Assembly (NCBI RefSeq): GCF_000702545.1
Contig: NZ_JNIO01000002.1
Span: forward strand, 894,530-958,529
Direction: 5' to 3'
Origin: Selenomonas sp. AB3002
GTDB lineage: Bacteria > Bacillota > Negativicutes > Selenomonadales > Selenomonadaceae
DNA: 64,000 bases
The notes beneath the pieces were generated by a model. It was not told the origin of the DNA. It was given only the letters and a program-made list of their open reading frames with translations, and ran no database searches. Every line of letters starts with the position of its first letter. Within the stretch, counting starts at the first letter, position 1. Shown here piece by piece: positions 43,354-52,274 of the stretch. Made by a program: the position numbers and the translations under genes.

Positions 43354-44469
43354 ATGATAAATGAAAAGAGAGTGCTGGAAGAATTCCTCGAACTGGTGCA
43401 GATCCGCTGCTCCACCAAGGACGAGCGGGAAGTAGCCGACCTGCTGACTCAAAGGCTGCAGGACCTGGGCGGCACCGTCCGGGAGGATAATGCCGGAGAG
43501 AAAATCGGCGGCAATACGGGTAATCTGGTGGCAGATTTCCCCGGCACAGCAGAAGCACCCACCCTCATGCTCACCGCCCACATGGACTGCGTGGAACCCT
43601 GCACAGGGGTGAAGCCCATCGTGCAGGACGGCATCATCCGCTCTGACGGCACCACCATCCTGGGGGGCGATGACAAAGCGGGAGTGGTGGCTATCCTTGA
43701 GACCCTGCGCCAGCTGAAAGAGCGTCATCTCCCCCACGGCCCCCTGCAGGTGGTCTTCACAGTGGCCGAGGAAAACGGGGTGCATGGCTCCCAGAACCTT
43801 GACCAGAGCCTCCTCCACGCCGACTTCGGCTTCACCTTTGACACCCACAACCATCCCGGCGGCATCACTTTCATGGCTCCGGGGAAAAACCAGATCAGGA
43901 TCCACGTGGAAGGCAAAGCCAGCCACGCGGGAGTCAATCCAGAGGACGGCATCAATGCCATCTGCGCTGCAGGCCGTCTCATTGCCACCGCCCCCCAGGG
44001 ACGCATTGATGAGGAAACCACCTGCAACCTGGGCCGGATTGTGGGCGGCTCCGCCACCAACATAGTGGCCGACAGCTGCGACATCTTCTACGAAAGCCGC
44101 AGCCGTGACAAGGAGAAGCTAGAGAGGCTAACCAAAGAAATCTGTGAGCACTTCACCAATGGCGTCCAGGCTGCAGGCTGCAAGATTACCGCCGAAGTCA
44201 GCCCCGACTACGGCCCCTATCTGCTGGAGAAGGACTGCCCCGCCATCCGCACTGCCGCCCGGGCGGCAGAAAAGCTGGGGCTCCCCGTGACCCTGGAGGA
44301 ATCCGGCGGCGGCTCAGATGCCAACCATTTCAACACCTACGGCATCCCCACTGCCGTCCTCTCCGTAGGCATGGAAAAAGCCCATACCAAGGAAGAATAC
44401 CTTGAGGAAAAAGACCTTTACGATGCCGCCAGATGGGCTCTGGCCATCGTGCAGGAAGCCGCCAGATAA
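43354..44469 (+). CDS. M20 family peptidase (peptidase T-like)
   Basis: A 371-residue metallopeptidase. The zinc-binding motifs are LTAHMDCVEP, GGDDKAGV, AEENGVHGS, FDTHNHPGG and the late ESGGGSDANHF; a dimerisation domain lies at about 180-290. The sequence resembles the peptidase T-like tripeptidases of Firmicutes. ATG 43354 has AGAGG eight bases upstream. The IS605-type element ends about 40 bases upstream, so the native promoter is probably displaced. Confidence 0.88.
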   Translation: MINEKRVLEEFLELVQIRCSTKDEREVADLLTQRLQDLGGTVREDNAGEKIGGNTGNLVADFPGTAEAPTLMLTAHMDCVEPCTGVKPIVQDGIIRSDGTTILGGDDKAGVVAILETLRQLKERHLPHGPLQVVFTVAEENGVHGSQNLDQSLLHADFGFTFDTHNHPGGITFMAPGKNQIRIHVEGKASHAGVNPEDGINAICAAGRLIATAPQGRIDEETTCNLGRIVGGSATNIVADSCDIFYESRSRDKEKLERLTKEICEHFTNGVQAAGCKITAEVSPDYGPYLLEKDCPAIRTAARAAEKLGLPVTLEESGGGSDANHFNTYGIPTAVLSVGMEKAHTKEEYLEEKDLYDAARWALAIVQEAAR

Positions 44470-44513
44470 AAGACCAGCCAGCAGGCGGCTGACCGGAATT
44501 CCTCAATCGCATG

Positions 44514-44556
44514 AAATAAGCTGTCCCCCCACCTCTGCAGGCGGGGGCAGCTTATT
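44514..44556. terminator. Intrinsic terminator after the M20 peptidase
   Basis: Stem AATAAGCTG plus C-run with G-run plus CAGCTTATT, followed by TTTA. It lies between convergent genes. Confidence 0.85.
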
Positions 44557-44566
44557 TTTACTTATG

Positions 44567-46726
44567 TCACCGGGCAGGGGAAAGTCCGGCCTTGCCGGCA
44601 TACTTAAGCGCCAGCATGGTGATGTCATCCGACTGCTCAGCCGCCCCTGCATGGCTTTTTACCTCCAGCAGTATGGCTTCTAAGATCTCGTCCATGGCAG
44701 CCCTGGCAGACAGCAGGGACAGCTTCTTTTCCAGACGCTCCTTGGTGAACATCTGCCTGCTTTCATCCATGGCTTCCGTCACGCCGTCCGTGTAGAGGAA
44801 AAGCCGGCTGCCCGGGGCCAGGCAAAGCCTTTTTTCCTCAAAGGGAATACCTTCCATCATGCCCAGGACAGGACTTTTCCTGGTCTGGGGAAGATAGGCG
44901 GGTGCTTCTTCGCCCTGCAGGAGTATAGGCGGATTGTGCCCCCCATTGACATACTCGAATTCTCCTGTGGCCAGATGCAGGATACCTGCAAAGACCGTCA
45001 CAAACAGCCCCTCATCATTATCTGCCGACAGCTGGTCATTGGCCGCGGCCACGGCTTCTGCCAGAGAACTGCCCTCTGCCCCTGACAAAATCGAATTCTT
45101 CAGCACGGTTTTGGCTGCAGCCATGAACAGGGCGGCCGACACGCCTTTGTCCGACACATCTGCGATGATTACCGCCAGGCGCTCTTCATCCACATAGAAG
45201 AAATCGTAGAAATCTCCCCCCACTTCCTTGGCAGGATACATAGCTGCCGCCAGCTGGAACTCTTCCCGGGGAGGCAGCGGGGCCGGCAGCAGGCTGGTCT
45301 GGATATGGGCTGCCGCCGCCAGTTCCGCCTCCAGCCGGGAAGTCTCGCGGGCCGTACTGGCAATCTCCTTTTCGTAGCGCTCCAGCTCGTCTGTCATGCC
45401 ATTGAAGGAAGAGGCCAGCTGCTCCAACTCATCTCCCGTATGCACCTCCACCTTGCAGGAGAAATTACCCCGGGAGATTTCCCCTGCCGCTGCCATCAGC
45501 TTCCTCAAAGGGCGGCAGAAGAAGTCCGAGGCCCGGGCACTGCCATAGGACACCAGCGCCACGGCCAAGAGCAGCACCCCCAGCACCGCCAGCAGCAGGG
45601 TGGCGAAAAGCCGCTGGAAGGAGCTGCGCAGCTCATCCAACTGGCCCAGCATACGGGACTGGGCTTCCCCTGCGGCCTTGGTCACTTTTTTCTTCTGAAT
45701 AAGAGTGCCCACGCTCCAAGAGATCTTGGGGGACGGGGCATAGGAAAGGTAGTACTCCTCCCCCAGCAGCCTCACCTTCCGATAGCCCACGTTGCCCTGC
45801 ACCATGCGGCGGGCGGCGAAGGCCAGGCTGGTGATGGGGCTTTCCCTGAGGTTCTTCCCCTCCGGAATTTCACTGGCAAGCTCCTGCGGCAGATGGGAGA
45901 GCAAGACTTCTCCTTCCTTGCCAAGCACAAAGCAAGAAAGTCCCCCTTCCTGCTCAATGGGCAGGACGTTCCCCGGCTCGCAGTCCACCCCCAGCACCCC
46001 TGCAATGCCATCTTCATCATAATAAGGCATGACACAGGAAATAATGGGAATGCCATCCGTCCCCTCATAGACACTGCTGAAGGCAATAGTCTGCTGCTTC
46101 AACCCCCACTGATACCAGGCCCTATCCCTGACATCATAAGTCTTCTGCCAGCGTTCCATGCTCAGGTGTGAAAGAGCTCCCGGCGTTTCGCTTTTATCCA
46201 CACGGATCATATAGCCGTGGCTTGAGCCTACAAACACGCATTTATAATAACGGCTCAGGCTGACCATGGTGGTGGCCAGATTGGAGACTGCGCGGATTTC
46301 CCGCTCCAGTTCCGGTGTAAGGCCCGCCTTTGCCAGCTCCGGGCTGAAATGGACGTAAGCTGTTCCCGCAGGAACAGCTTCGTAAGTAGCATTTGGTAAA
46401 TTTATGGAAGGATACTGCTCAGGAGAATTGAGAATTGCCTTCAGCTCCCCGGCGAGATACAGTACATCGGACTGCACCTCCTCTGCCTCATAAGCCATGA
46501 TGCCAGCATGGATTTCAGCTTCACTCTCCATCTGCTCCTGGGCCTGTTCCTTGGCAAAGTCCGTGGTGTAGTAGGAAATTTCCCGCGAGATGGCCTCCTC
46601 CTTTTGGCCCACGATAGTTTGCAGCTCATAGATGCCGTACAGGACAGGCAGCCCCAAAAACAGGAAGCTAAGGGCACTCCCGGACAGCATGAGCAGGAAC
46701 AGTCTCTTCCTTATGCCCGGTTTCAT
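44567..46726 (-). CDS. Membrane sensor serine phosphatase (Cache-HAMP-PP2C)
   Basis: A 719-residue protein. Membrane helix 1 (about 8-32), an extracellular Cache sensor (about 40-350) with WYQWGLKQQTIAFSSVYE and GVLGVDCEPGNVL, membrane helix 2 (about 378-400), HAMP and a C-terminal SpoIIE-type PP2C domain (about 470-719). Metal-binding motifs are intact: GGDFYDFFYVDEE, IIADVSDKG, YTDGVTEA and SDDITML. It likely dephosphorylates a STAS protein, as RsbU does, and so frees a sigma factor. The start overlaps the stop of the 76-residue gene (ATGA). Confidence 0.92.
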   Translation of the reverse strand: MKPGIRKRLFLLMLSGSALSFLFLGLPVLYGIYELQTIVGQKEEAISREISYYTTDFAKEQAQEQMESEAEIHAGIMAYEAEEVQSDVLYLAGELKAILNSPEQYPSINLPNATYEAVPAGTAYVHFSPELAKAGLTPELEREIRAVSNLATTMVSLSRYYKCVFVGSSHGYMIRVDKSETPGALSHLSMERWQKTYDVRDRAWYQWGLKQQTIAFSSVYEGTDGIPIISCVMPYYDEDGIAGVLGVDCEPGNVLPIEQEGGLSCFVLGKEGEVLLSHLPQELASEIPEGKNLRESPITSLAFAARRMVQGNVGYRKVRLLGEEYYLSYAPSPKISWSVGTLIQKKKVTKAAGEAQSRMLGQLDELRSSFQRLFATLLLAVLGVLLLAVALVSYGSARASDFFCRPLRKLMAAAGEISRGNFSCKVEVHTGDELEQLASSFNGMTDELERYEKEIASTARETSRLEAELAAAAHIQTSLLPAPLPPREEFQLAAAMYPAKEVGGDFYDFFYVDEERLAVIIADVSDKGVSAALFMAAAKTVLKNSILSGAEGSSLAEAVAAANDQLSADNDEGLFVTVFAGILHLATGEFEYVNGGHNPPILLQGEEAPAYLPQTRKSPVLGMMEGIPFEEKRLCLAPGSRLFLYTDGVTEAMDESRQMFTKERLEKKLSLLSARAAMDEILEAILLEVKSHAGAAEQSDDITMLALKYAGKAGLSPAR

Positions 46727-46953
46727 TTCTTGCCTCTGGGGTCAACCTTGTTATTCTGCAAGGCAGGATTGCCTGCGGCTGCAGCCCATTCCATCTCCTC
46801 GTCCCCCATCTTCTTCCCTGCCCAGAGATTATGGCTGGCGGAGTTTTCCATGCGGTGCATATTGAGGAGCTGCTGGTACAGCCTTTCCTTGACGGAGTGG
46901 CAGCTTGAAAAATCAAATCTCTCCAGGTCTTGTTCGAGTTTTGTGCTAGTCAT
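46723..46953 (-). CDS. 76-residue leader-like peptide gene coupled to the PP2C phosphatase
   Basis: A 76-residue protein without signal peptide. The first 40 residues are charged and helical (LEQDLERFDFSSCHSVKERL). Near the end stands GDEEMEWAAAAG, which resembles the E-L-x-x-V-x-x-G end of long leader peptides of the NHLP/Nif11 type, leaving a 15-residue tail NPALQNNKVDPRGKK. It could thus be an exported precursor or a regulator. It is the first gene after one of three identical-type promoters. ATG 46953 has AAAGGAAG at better spacing than ATG 46959. Confidence 0.65.
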   Translation of the reverse strand: MTSTKLEQDLERFDFSSCHSVKERLYQQLLNMHRMENSASHNLWAGKKMGDEEMEWAAAAGNPALQNNKVDPRGKK

Positions 46954-46995
46954 GATCATTACTTCCTTTCCCTAACGATATATCTTTCTTTGTTC

Positions 46996-47022
46996 TTTAT
47001 ATCCCCTCAACAGGAAAAGTGT
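46996..47022 (-). promoter_or_regulatory. Conserved alternative-sigma promoter, copy 1
   Basis: On the minus strand, ACACTT (in ATAACACTTTTCC) is 15 bases upstream of TATAAA (in GGGGATATAAAGAACA). The same motif occurs at 49210-49236 and 61436-61462. It drives the 76-residue gene and the PP2C gene. Confidence 0.78.
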
Positions 47023-47146
47023 TATAGGTATTTTATGATTTTCTGGAAATAAACATGGAAATGTTGCCAACACAGACAGGCGGATTCCTGCCGGGGGAAG
47101 AAAAAAGGAGGCTGTTTCCAAGCCTCGCCCAAACTCAATGCAAACC

Positions 47147-48635
47147 TCATCCCACCAGCCACTCCGAGAGGCTTCTGCTCTCCGAGTCGAAATTCACACC
47201 AATCTTGAAAAGCTGTCGCTTGTCTGCTCCGTAGGGTGCGGCATACCCCTTTTCCTCGATCTGCTCCAGAGCCTCTCTGGCGCTCTTGCCCACTTTGAAT
47301 TCAAAGATGTAAAAAATCTATCCGTCTCCAGCACACAGTCCGCCCGCCCCCGGCTACTGCGGACTTCGCAGTGGGTATGCTGGCAAAAAGGGCGGTGAGG
47401 ATTTCTCCCACTCTTTCGGTATCCCCCGCATCCAGACTGTCATCCAGGGCAAAAAAATCCATCCCCCGCCCTGGGACAGCTGCCGGAGTGTAGACAGGCA
47501 GCAGGCTTTCCAGGAAGCCGTATTTGACTTCCTCATTGGGAAAGTCCAATGTATAGCGCCTTTTGCGGGCATCGTAGCCCAAAAGGGTAAGATAACCGGT
47601 TTGGTAAAGCAGCGGTACAATGTCCGGGTTCTCTGCCCGATAGTCGCTGAGAGCCCCCACGGTGGCATGAATCGCCCCCGCCTCCAGCTGCCGCACATAG
47701 AAGTGCATATCTTTCATCCTGCGTACAAGGAATGTAGGGGTACCCGTACCGAACCAGTAGTACCCAAGCTCCTTCCCCCAAAAGGCCTTGAGCAGACTGA
47801 AGGGATTGTATATCCCTGTGGCATCAGGGTGGAAATGGTAGCCATCGTACATTTTCCTAAGCGTGGCCAGGCATTCGTCCCTGTCAATGCCCAGTTTCCC
47901 CGCCATGCCCTCTATCTCCGGCGCAAAATTTTCCTCCATCTCCGCCTCTGTAATGCCACAGATACCCGCATACTCTTCGTTGAGGGAAATATCATTCAGC
48001 TGGTTCAGGTCGCTGAAAATGCTCAACTTGCTGAACTTGGTGACACCGGTGATAAAGACGAACCGCAGATATTCATCATAGCTTTTCAGCGTGCCGAAGA
48101 AGCCCTTGAAGACTGCCTTGTTGTGCTCCTCCAGTTCGTCATTCTCTAAAACTTCCAATAGGGGCTTGTCATACTCGTCCACCAGCACCACGCATTTCTT
48201 GCCCGTCTTTTCTTCAGCAGTCCTCATGAGTCTCTTGAACCTGTCGCTAAGTAACCCCATTTTCTCACAGCCATATATTTCCTCCCAGTCCGACAGCATT
48301 CCGTCCAGCACCTCTTCCAAAGCCGCAGCCTGGTAATTCTGCCCGTTGAAGTCAAAGTAGAACACGGGATACGGCTCAAAAGCCCCCTCGCTGTCCTTCT
48401 CCAGCTCTGCAATCTCCAGACCTTCAAAGAGATCCTTCCTGCCCTGCCAATAAGCCTTCAAGGTGGAAAGGAACAAACTCTTGCCAAAGCGCCGGGGACG
48501 GCTGAGGAAATACTAGCCGCCATTCATAACCAGTTCATGCGCATAGCGGGTCTTGTCCACATATATGAAGCCGTCCTCTCTCATTTTTTCAAAACTCTGC
48601 ACCCCAATGGGCAGCTTCCTGATTTCTTCTGCCAT
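47147..48635 (-). pseudogene. AAA-ATPase/PD-(D/E)XK family protein, copy 2 (broken)
   Basis: A relative of the gene at 61596-63166 and, more distantly, of the copy at 18057-19736. It starts MAEEIRKLPIGVQSFEKM at 48635. A TAG stop then replaces a codon (Gln in copy 3) directly before YFLSRPRRFGKSLFLS. The ATPase region with LVDEYDKPLLEVLE is intact. Near 47380 a deletion of about 30 codons and a frame change remove the link to the nuclease part, which continues in another frame as FYIFEFKVGKSAREALEQI to 47147. Loss is therefore certain for at least two lesions. Confidence 0.85.
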
Positions 48636-48678
48636 GTCTCTCCCCCCCCTGCCATGGTGGAACATTCTCTTTGCTTCA

Positions 48679-48706
48679 ATTGTAGCAAATGGGGGGCCGG
48701 TGTCAA
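48679..48706 (-). promoter_or_regulatory. Promoter of AAA-ATPase/PD-(D/E)XK copy 2
   Basis: TTGACA and TACAAT 16 bases apart on the minus strand, followed by TGAAGCAAAGA, as in copy 1. Confidence 0.7.
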
Positions 48707-48724
48707 GAAAAGGAGATATGCCAT

Positions 48725-48763
48725 CAAAAAACAACCTTCCCCGATTTTGGAAAGGTTGTTTTC
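48725..48763 (-). terminator. Intrinsic terminator after the double-glycine peptide gene
   Basis: Stem AAAACAACCTT with AAGGTTGTTTT and T run on both sides. Confidence 0.88.
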
Positions 48764-48810
48764 TCTCTGTTCAGTTATCTGCACCTTGAAATTCAGCAGG
48801 CGTTTCTTCC

Positions 48811-49146
48811 TCACTTGAACTCGATATAGTGGCACTCACCACCAAAGCGCTCGAGGTTGCGTTTCATGAATCCCTCCACAGCATCCTGCTTCAGGCCCTT
48901 CCCTTTATATACATTCTGAGTACCTGGCAGGACATTTCCCTTATCATCAGTCCTGGGGGGAAGCATCAGCGGCGTCATGGCATTGTGATTCCAGACCATG
49001 ATCACTTCTTCCCGGGACAGGGGACGGTCTGCAGCCACATAATTGTACTTATCTCCATCCTTCATCCAGTAGCAGTAGCCAACACCGCCCACCACTGCAT
49101 CAAGCTCCATCTCATCCATCTTGCCCATCAGCTTATCCGTAGTCAT
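48811..49146 (-). CDS. Double-glycine leader peptide/protein, candidate exported substrate
   Basis: A 111-residue protein. The first 21 residues (ending MDEMELDAVVGG) form a classical double-glycine leader that C39 peptidases cut after GG. The predicted mature part has 90 residues with two Cys and begins VGYCYWMKDG. A C39-peptidase ABC transporter is encoded in the same locus, which makes this its most likely cargo. No modification enzyme is present nearby. AAGGAGG is eight bases before the ATG, and a conserved alternative promoter lies 65 bases upstream. Mature function unknown; it may be a bacteriocin-like or signalling protein. Confidence 0.75.
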   Translation of the reverse strand: MTTDKLMGKMDEMELDAVVGGVGYCYWMKDGDKYNYVAADRPLSREEVIMVWNHNAMTPLMLPPRTDDKGNVLPGTQNVYKGKGLKQDAVEGFMKRNLERFGGECHYIEFK

Positions 49147-49209
49147 TTTGAAAACCTCCTTAAATCAACGTTTTTCAAGACCATCTCAACTTTGTTGTTC
49201 TTTCTGTTC

Positions 49210-49236
49210 TTTATATCCCCAGATATGGAAAAGTGT
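49210..49236 (-). promoter_or_regulatory. Conserved alternative-sigma promoter, copy 2
   Basis: ACACTT and TATAAA 15 bases apart on the minus strand, with the flanks ATAACACTTTTCC and GGGGATATAAAGAACA the same as in copy 1. It overlaps the stop codon of the preceding gene and drives the double-glycine peptide gene. Confidence 0.78.
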
Positions 49237-51338
49237 TATGCGTTTTTTCCCCCTTTCCACTGCAGGGCCAGCACCGTTATATCTCCCTCCTGCCCTGCTG
49301 CTTTCAGCAGACCTATAAGGACAGCCGTGAGTTCGGCGGGGGAGGCGACGTCTGGGAGTTTTTCCTGCAGATGCTCCGGCAGTCCTTGGCCCTCTGCTAC
49401 GCTGTGGGCTGTATGGAGGCAGAGAAGGTCGCCCGGAGCCAGCCGTATGCTTTGCCGGTGGATTTCTTCGGCGCTTACCGGCAGGCTCGCGGGAATGCCC
49501 TCGTGCAGGAGCAGGGCGGGGGCGGCGTTCACGTAGGCCAGCTCCCCTGTGTGGGTGTCCAGCACACCTACGAAGGCCGTGAGAGAAAGACCTTCCCGGC
49601 TCTCCTCCCCTATGCGCTGCCTGGCCTTGCGGCAGGCGGCGGCCAGGTCGACTACTCCTTCTGCCAGGAGGCAGTTCCTTAGCACCAGGCGGGCCATGGC
49701 CATGAAAAGGGCTGCAGGAATGCCCCGGCCCTTTTCCTCGGCGGCATCGGCTGCCCCGGCCACTGTCAGGGCCAGATGGCTTTCATCCAGCCAGTAGAAA
49801 TCGTAGAAATCTCCCCCTACCTCTCTGGCAGGTTCCATGCAGGCATGGAGGGAGAACTTCTCGCTCTGGGGAATCTCCCGGGGCAGCAGGCCCTGCTGGA
49901 TGGAGGCAGCCACATCAAGTCCTGCCTCCACCTTGGCCTTTTCCGCCTGGGCGGCGGCGAGACTGTCCATATAGGCCTGCAGGTCATCGGTCATGAGGTT
50001 GAAGCTATCCGCCAGCTCCTCTGTCTCGTCCCCGGTGGAAAGGGTCAGCTTCTCCTCGAAATGTCCCCCCGCCACCCGGCCTACTCCTTCAGACAGAGCC
50101 AAAAGCGGCTCCGTGAAGCGGCTGGCCCAGCGCCAGCTCACGTAGGCCAGCACCAGGAGCAGCACGCCAAAAGAACAGAACAGCAGCAGCCTCATGCGCG
50201 GGAACAGCGGGGCAGCCGCCCCCTGCAGCTCCTGCAGGTCTTCCTGCACCTGCCGGCCCAGGGATTGGGCATCGGAGAGAACTTCCTCACTGCGCACCAG
50301 CTCACCCAGGCTCCAGCCTGTCTCACCTATGGGGGCATAGACCAGATAATAGTCCTCCCCTTGCACCTGCACACGGCGGGAGCCGCTCTGATGGGTCAGC
50401 ATGGCCTCTGCGGCAGCGGCGATTCCCTCGTCCTCAGCACTTCTCAGGTCAAAATCCGGACGGTTGGATGCCAGCACCCCTTCCCGGATGGAGGAAAAGA
50501 CCACCTGCCCCTGGGAATTCAGGGCAAAGGCTATCTTGTCACCGGACAGCACTTCCCCCTCGATTTCCTGATAAAGGGCCGCCGGCGGCAGGGAGAGGCC
50601 TACCACCCCGGCAAAGCCCTCTTCATCCTCATAGGGCATGGCGCAGTTAATGAGGACCTCCCCTCCCAGAGAAACATAGAGGGGCAGATAGACGGGCTTA
50701 TCCTGCCCCAGGGCCTCCTGCCCTGCCTTGTACCAGTTCCTGTCCCTGGCATCATAGGCAGGCGTCACGACCTCCGGGGGCAGGTTGATGAGGTCCTCCG
50801 CAGCTGCCAGGAAATCCATGCGCAGGCTCCAACCCTCTTTGGAACCAATGTAAAAAAGCAGGGGCTTCACCTTATGGCTCTCTGCAAGGCGCTCTATGAA
50901 TTCCCCTGCCTGGGCGGCCCGCAAAGCTGACGGGGTGGGGCTGCCGCCGGCGGCACCGGCCAGGAAATACAGCTGCCCGGAGCGCACCACCTCCTGCCTG
51001 GGGTCATGCACCAGCCCCGGGGAGACAGCCTGCCTCTCCTTCATCAGCTTGGTGACCTGATGGGCCAGCAGCCGCACATCCCCCTGCATCTCTATCATGA
51101 AAAGGTCTATGTAGGCAGCCTTTTGGCGCACCACCGCTTCCAGACGCTTCTGCATTTCTTCCCCGGCGAAGCGCTCCGCTTCCAGGGTAACCGCCCCGGA
51201 CAGCTCTTCCGTCTTGCTGTCCAGCAATTTCTCCGAAGCAGTCATGCCCCAAAGAAAAAGTCCTCCCAATAGCAGGGAGGTACACAGTCCCGCCGTACCT
51301 ATAAAAAGCAGGGCCTTGCCCCTTATCTTGAGTTCCAC
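49236..51338 (-). CDS. Membrane sensor with degenerate PP2C (pseudophosphatase) domain
   Basis: About 700 residues with the same layout as the phosphatase at 44567-46726: two membrane helices around a Cache-like sensor, then HAMP and a SpoIIE-type domain. The first metal motif (GGDFYDFYW) is kept. The ADVSGKG motif is replaced by AGAADAAEEKG and the TDG motif by TAH (LLCLHTAHSVAEG), so two metal ligands are lost. It is probably not a phosphatase but a sensor or decoy that binds the STAS protein encoded next to it. The start is GTG 51338, after AAAGGGGG. Confidence 0.85.
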   Translation of the reverse strand: MELKIRGKALLFIGTAGLCTSLLLGGLFLWGMTASEKLLDSKTEELSGAVTLEAERFAGEEMQKRLEAVVRQKAAYIDLFMIEMQGDVRLLAHQVTKLMKERQAVSPGLVHDPRQEVVRSGQLYFLAGAAGGSPTPSALRAAQAGEFIERLAESHKVKPLLFYIGSKEGWSLRMDFLAAAEDLINLPPEVVTPAYDARDRNWYKAGQEALGQDKPVYLPLYVSLGGEVLINCAMPYEDEEGFAGVVGLSLPPAALYQEIEGEVLSGDKIAFALNSQGQVVFSSIREGVLASNRPDFDLRSAEDEGIAAAAEAMLTHQSGSRRVQVQGEDYYLVYAPIGETGWSLGELVRSEEVLSDAQSLGRQVQEDLQELQGAAAPLFPRMRLLLFCSFGVLLLVLAYVSWRWASRFTEPLLALSEGVGRVAGGHFEEKLTLSTGDETEELADSFNLMTDDLQAYMDSLAAAQAEKAKVEAGLDVAASIQQGLLPREIPQSEKFSLHACMEPAREVGGDFYDFYWLDESHLALTVAGAADAAEEKGRGIPAALFMAMARLVLRNCLLAEGVVDLAAACRKARQRIGEESREGLSLTAFVGVLDTHTGELAYVNAAPALLLHEGIPASLPVSAEEIHRQSIRLAPGDLLCLHTAHSVAEGQGLPEHLQEKLPDVASPAELTAVLIGLLKAAGQEGDITVLALQWKGGKNA

Positions 51339-51356
51339 GGCCCTGCCCCCTTTCAA

Positions 51357-51689
51357 TTATGGCAAACTCTCTTCGCTGGGGTACATCGCCACCAGCACAT
51401 CCAGATTGGCATCCTCTATGACTTCCTTCACGAAGCCGGCAGCTCCGCAGATGGCATAGGCCTTGCCTTCGGCCTTGCATTGCCTGCCTGCGCGCAGGAG
51501 AATCCTGATGCCTGCACTGGATATGTATTCCAGACCTGACATTTCCACCGCCAGCTTGCTGCTCTGCTGCACGAGCTCATTCAGCCTGTCCCCGGCTTCC
51601 CCGGCATTCGTCTTGTCCAGGCACCCTCCCAGGGAAAAGAGCGTCCAGCCCTTATACTCACTGACCTCACATATGATATTTTCTGCCAT
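51357..51689 (-). CDS. STAS domain anti-sigma factor antagonist
   Basis: A 110-residue single STAS domain with the phospho-serine loop in GLEYISSAGIRILL. Such proteins bind an anti-sigma factor when unphosphorylated and are switched by a kinase and a PP2C phosphatase. No RsbW-type kinase gene is in the window, so the anti-sigma partner is missing or elsewhere. It lies between the sigma factor gene and the pseudophosphatase gene on one transcript; AGGAGG precedes the ATG. Confidence 0.9.
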   Translation of the reverse strand: MAENIICEVSEYKGWTLFSLGGCLDKTNAGEAGDRLNELVQQSSKLAVEMSGLEYISSAGIRILLRAGRQCKAEGKAYAICGAAGFVKEVIEDANLDVLVAMYPSEESLP

Positions 51690-51698
51690 GATTACCTC

Positions 51699-52274
51699 CT
51701 ACTCTTCTCCCAATATCTTCCGCAGGCTGTCCCGGGCCTGTTTCAAGGCCACCCGCACGGAGCTGGGGGCCATGCCCAGGGCTTCCCCTATCTCATTGGA
51801 CTTCATTTCCAGCCAGTAGGTCATTTCCAATATCTTCTGCTGGCGTTCCGGCAGCTGCTTGATGGCCCTCCGCAGGGCCTCGTTGCGCTCGTCAGAGAGG
51901 ACCTGCTGCTCCGGGGTCTCGCTGTCCGGCCCCGCAGGGTCGAAAGCCTCATCCCAGGCAGTCTCCGTAGTGAACTCCCGGGAGCCATAGCGCTTGTTCA
52001 TGGCGTTCTGGGCAATGCGGAAAAGCCAGGTGGAGAAGGCCCCCCGCTCCGGGTCATAGTCCTTCAGATGCTGGAAGCAGCGCAGGAAAGTATCGCTGAC
52101 CAGCTCGTCTGCCAGGGTGCTGTCCAGAGTTCTCTTCAGCAGGAACTTGTAGACCCGGGGGAAGAAATGCTCATACAGCTCTGTGAACGCCCCCTCATCC
52201 GTGACAGCGGCCTGGGCCACACGACCCCAGTAGTCCGTGTCCTTTTTGATGGGGAATGACGCGATTTTTGCCAT
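51699..52274 (-). CDS. ECF-like RNA polymerase sigma factor
   Basis: A 191-residue sigma-70 family protein with only regions 2 and 4. Region 2 (about 28-95) includes AFTELYEHFFPRVYKFL, ADELVSDTFLRCFQ and AFSTWLFRIAQNAM. Region 4 (about 130-188) includes LPERQQKILEMTYWLEMKSNEIGEALG. It is encoded one base into the stop of tolC (TAATG), so it is co-translated with the export genes. It is the obvious candidate for reading the three conserved promoters of the locus. Confidence 0.92.
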   Translation of the reverse strand: MAKIASFPIKKDTDYWGRVAQAAVTDEGAFTELYEHFFPRVYKFLLKRTLDSTLADELVSDTFLRCFQHLKDYDPERGAFSTWLFRIAQNAMNKRYGSREFTTETAWDEAFDPAGPDSETPEQQVLSDERNEALRRAIKQLPERQQKILEMTYWLEMKSNEIGEALGMAPSSVRVALKQARDSLRKILGEE

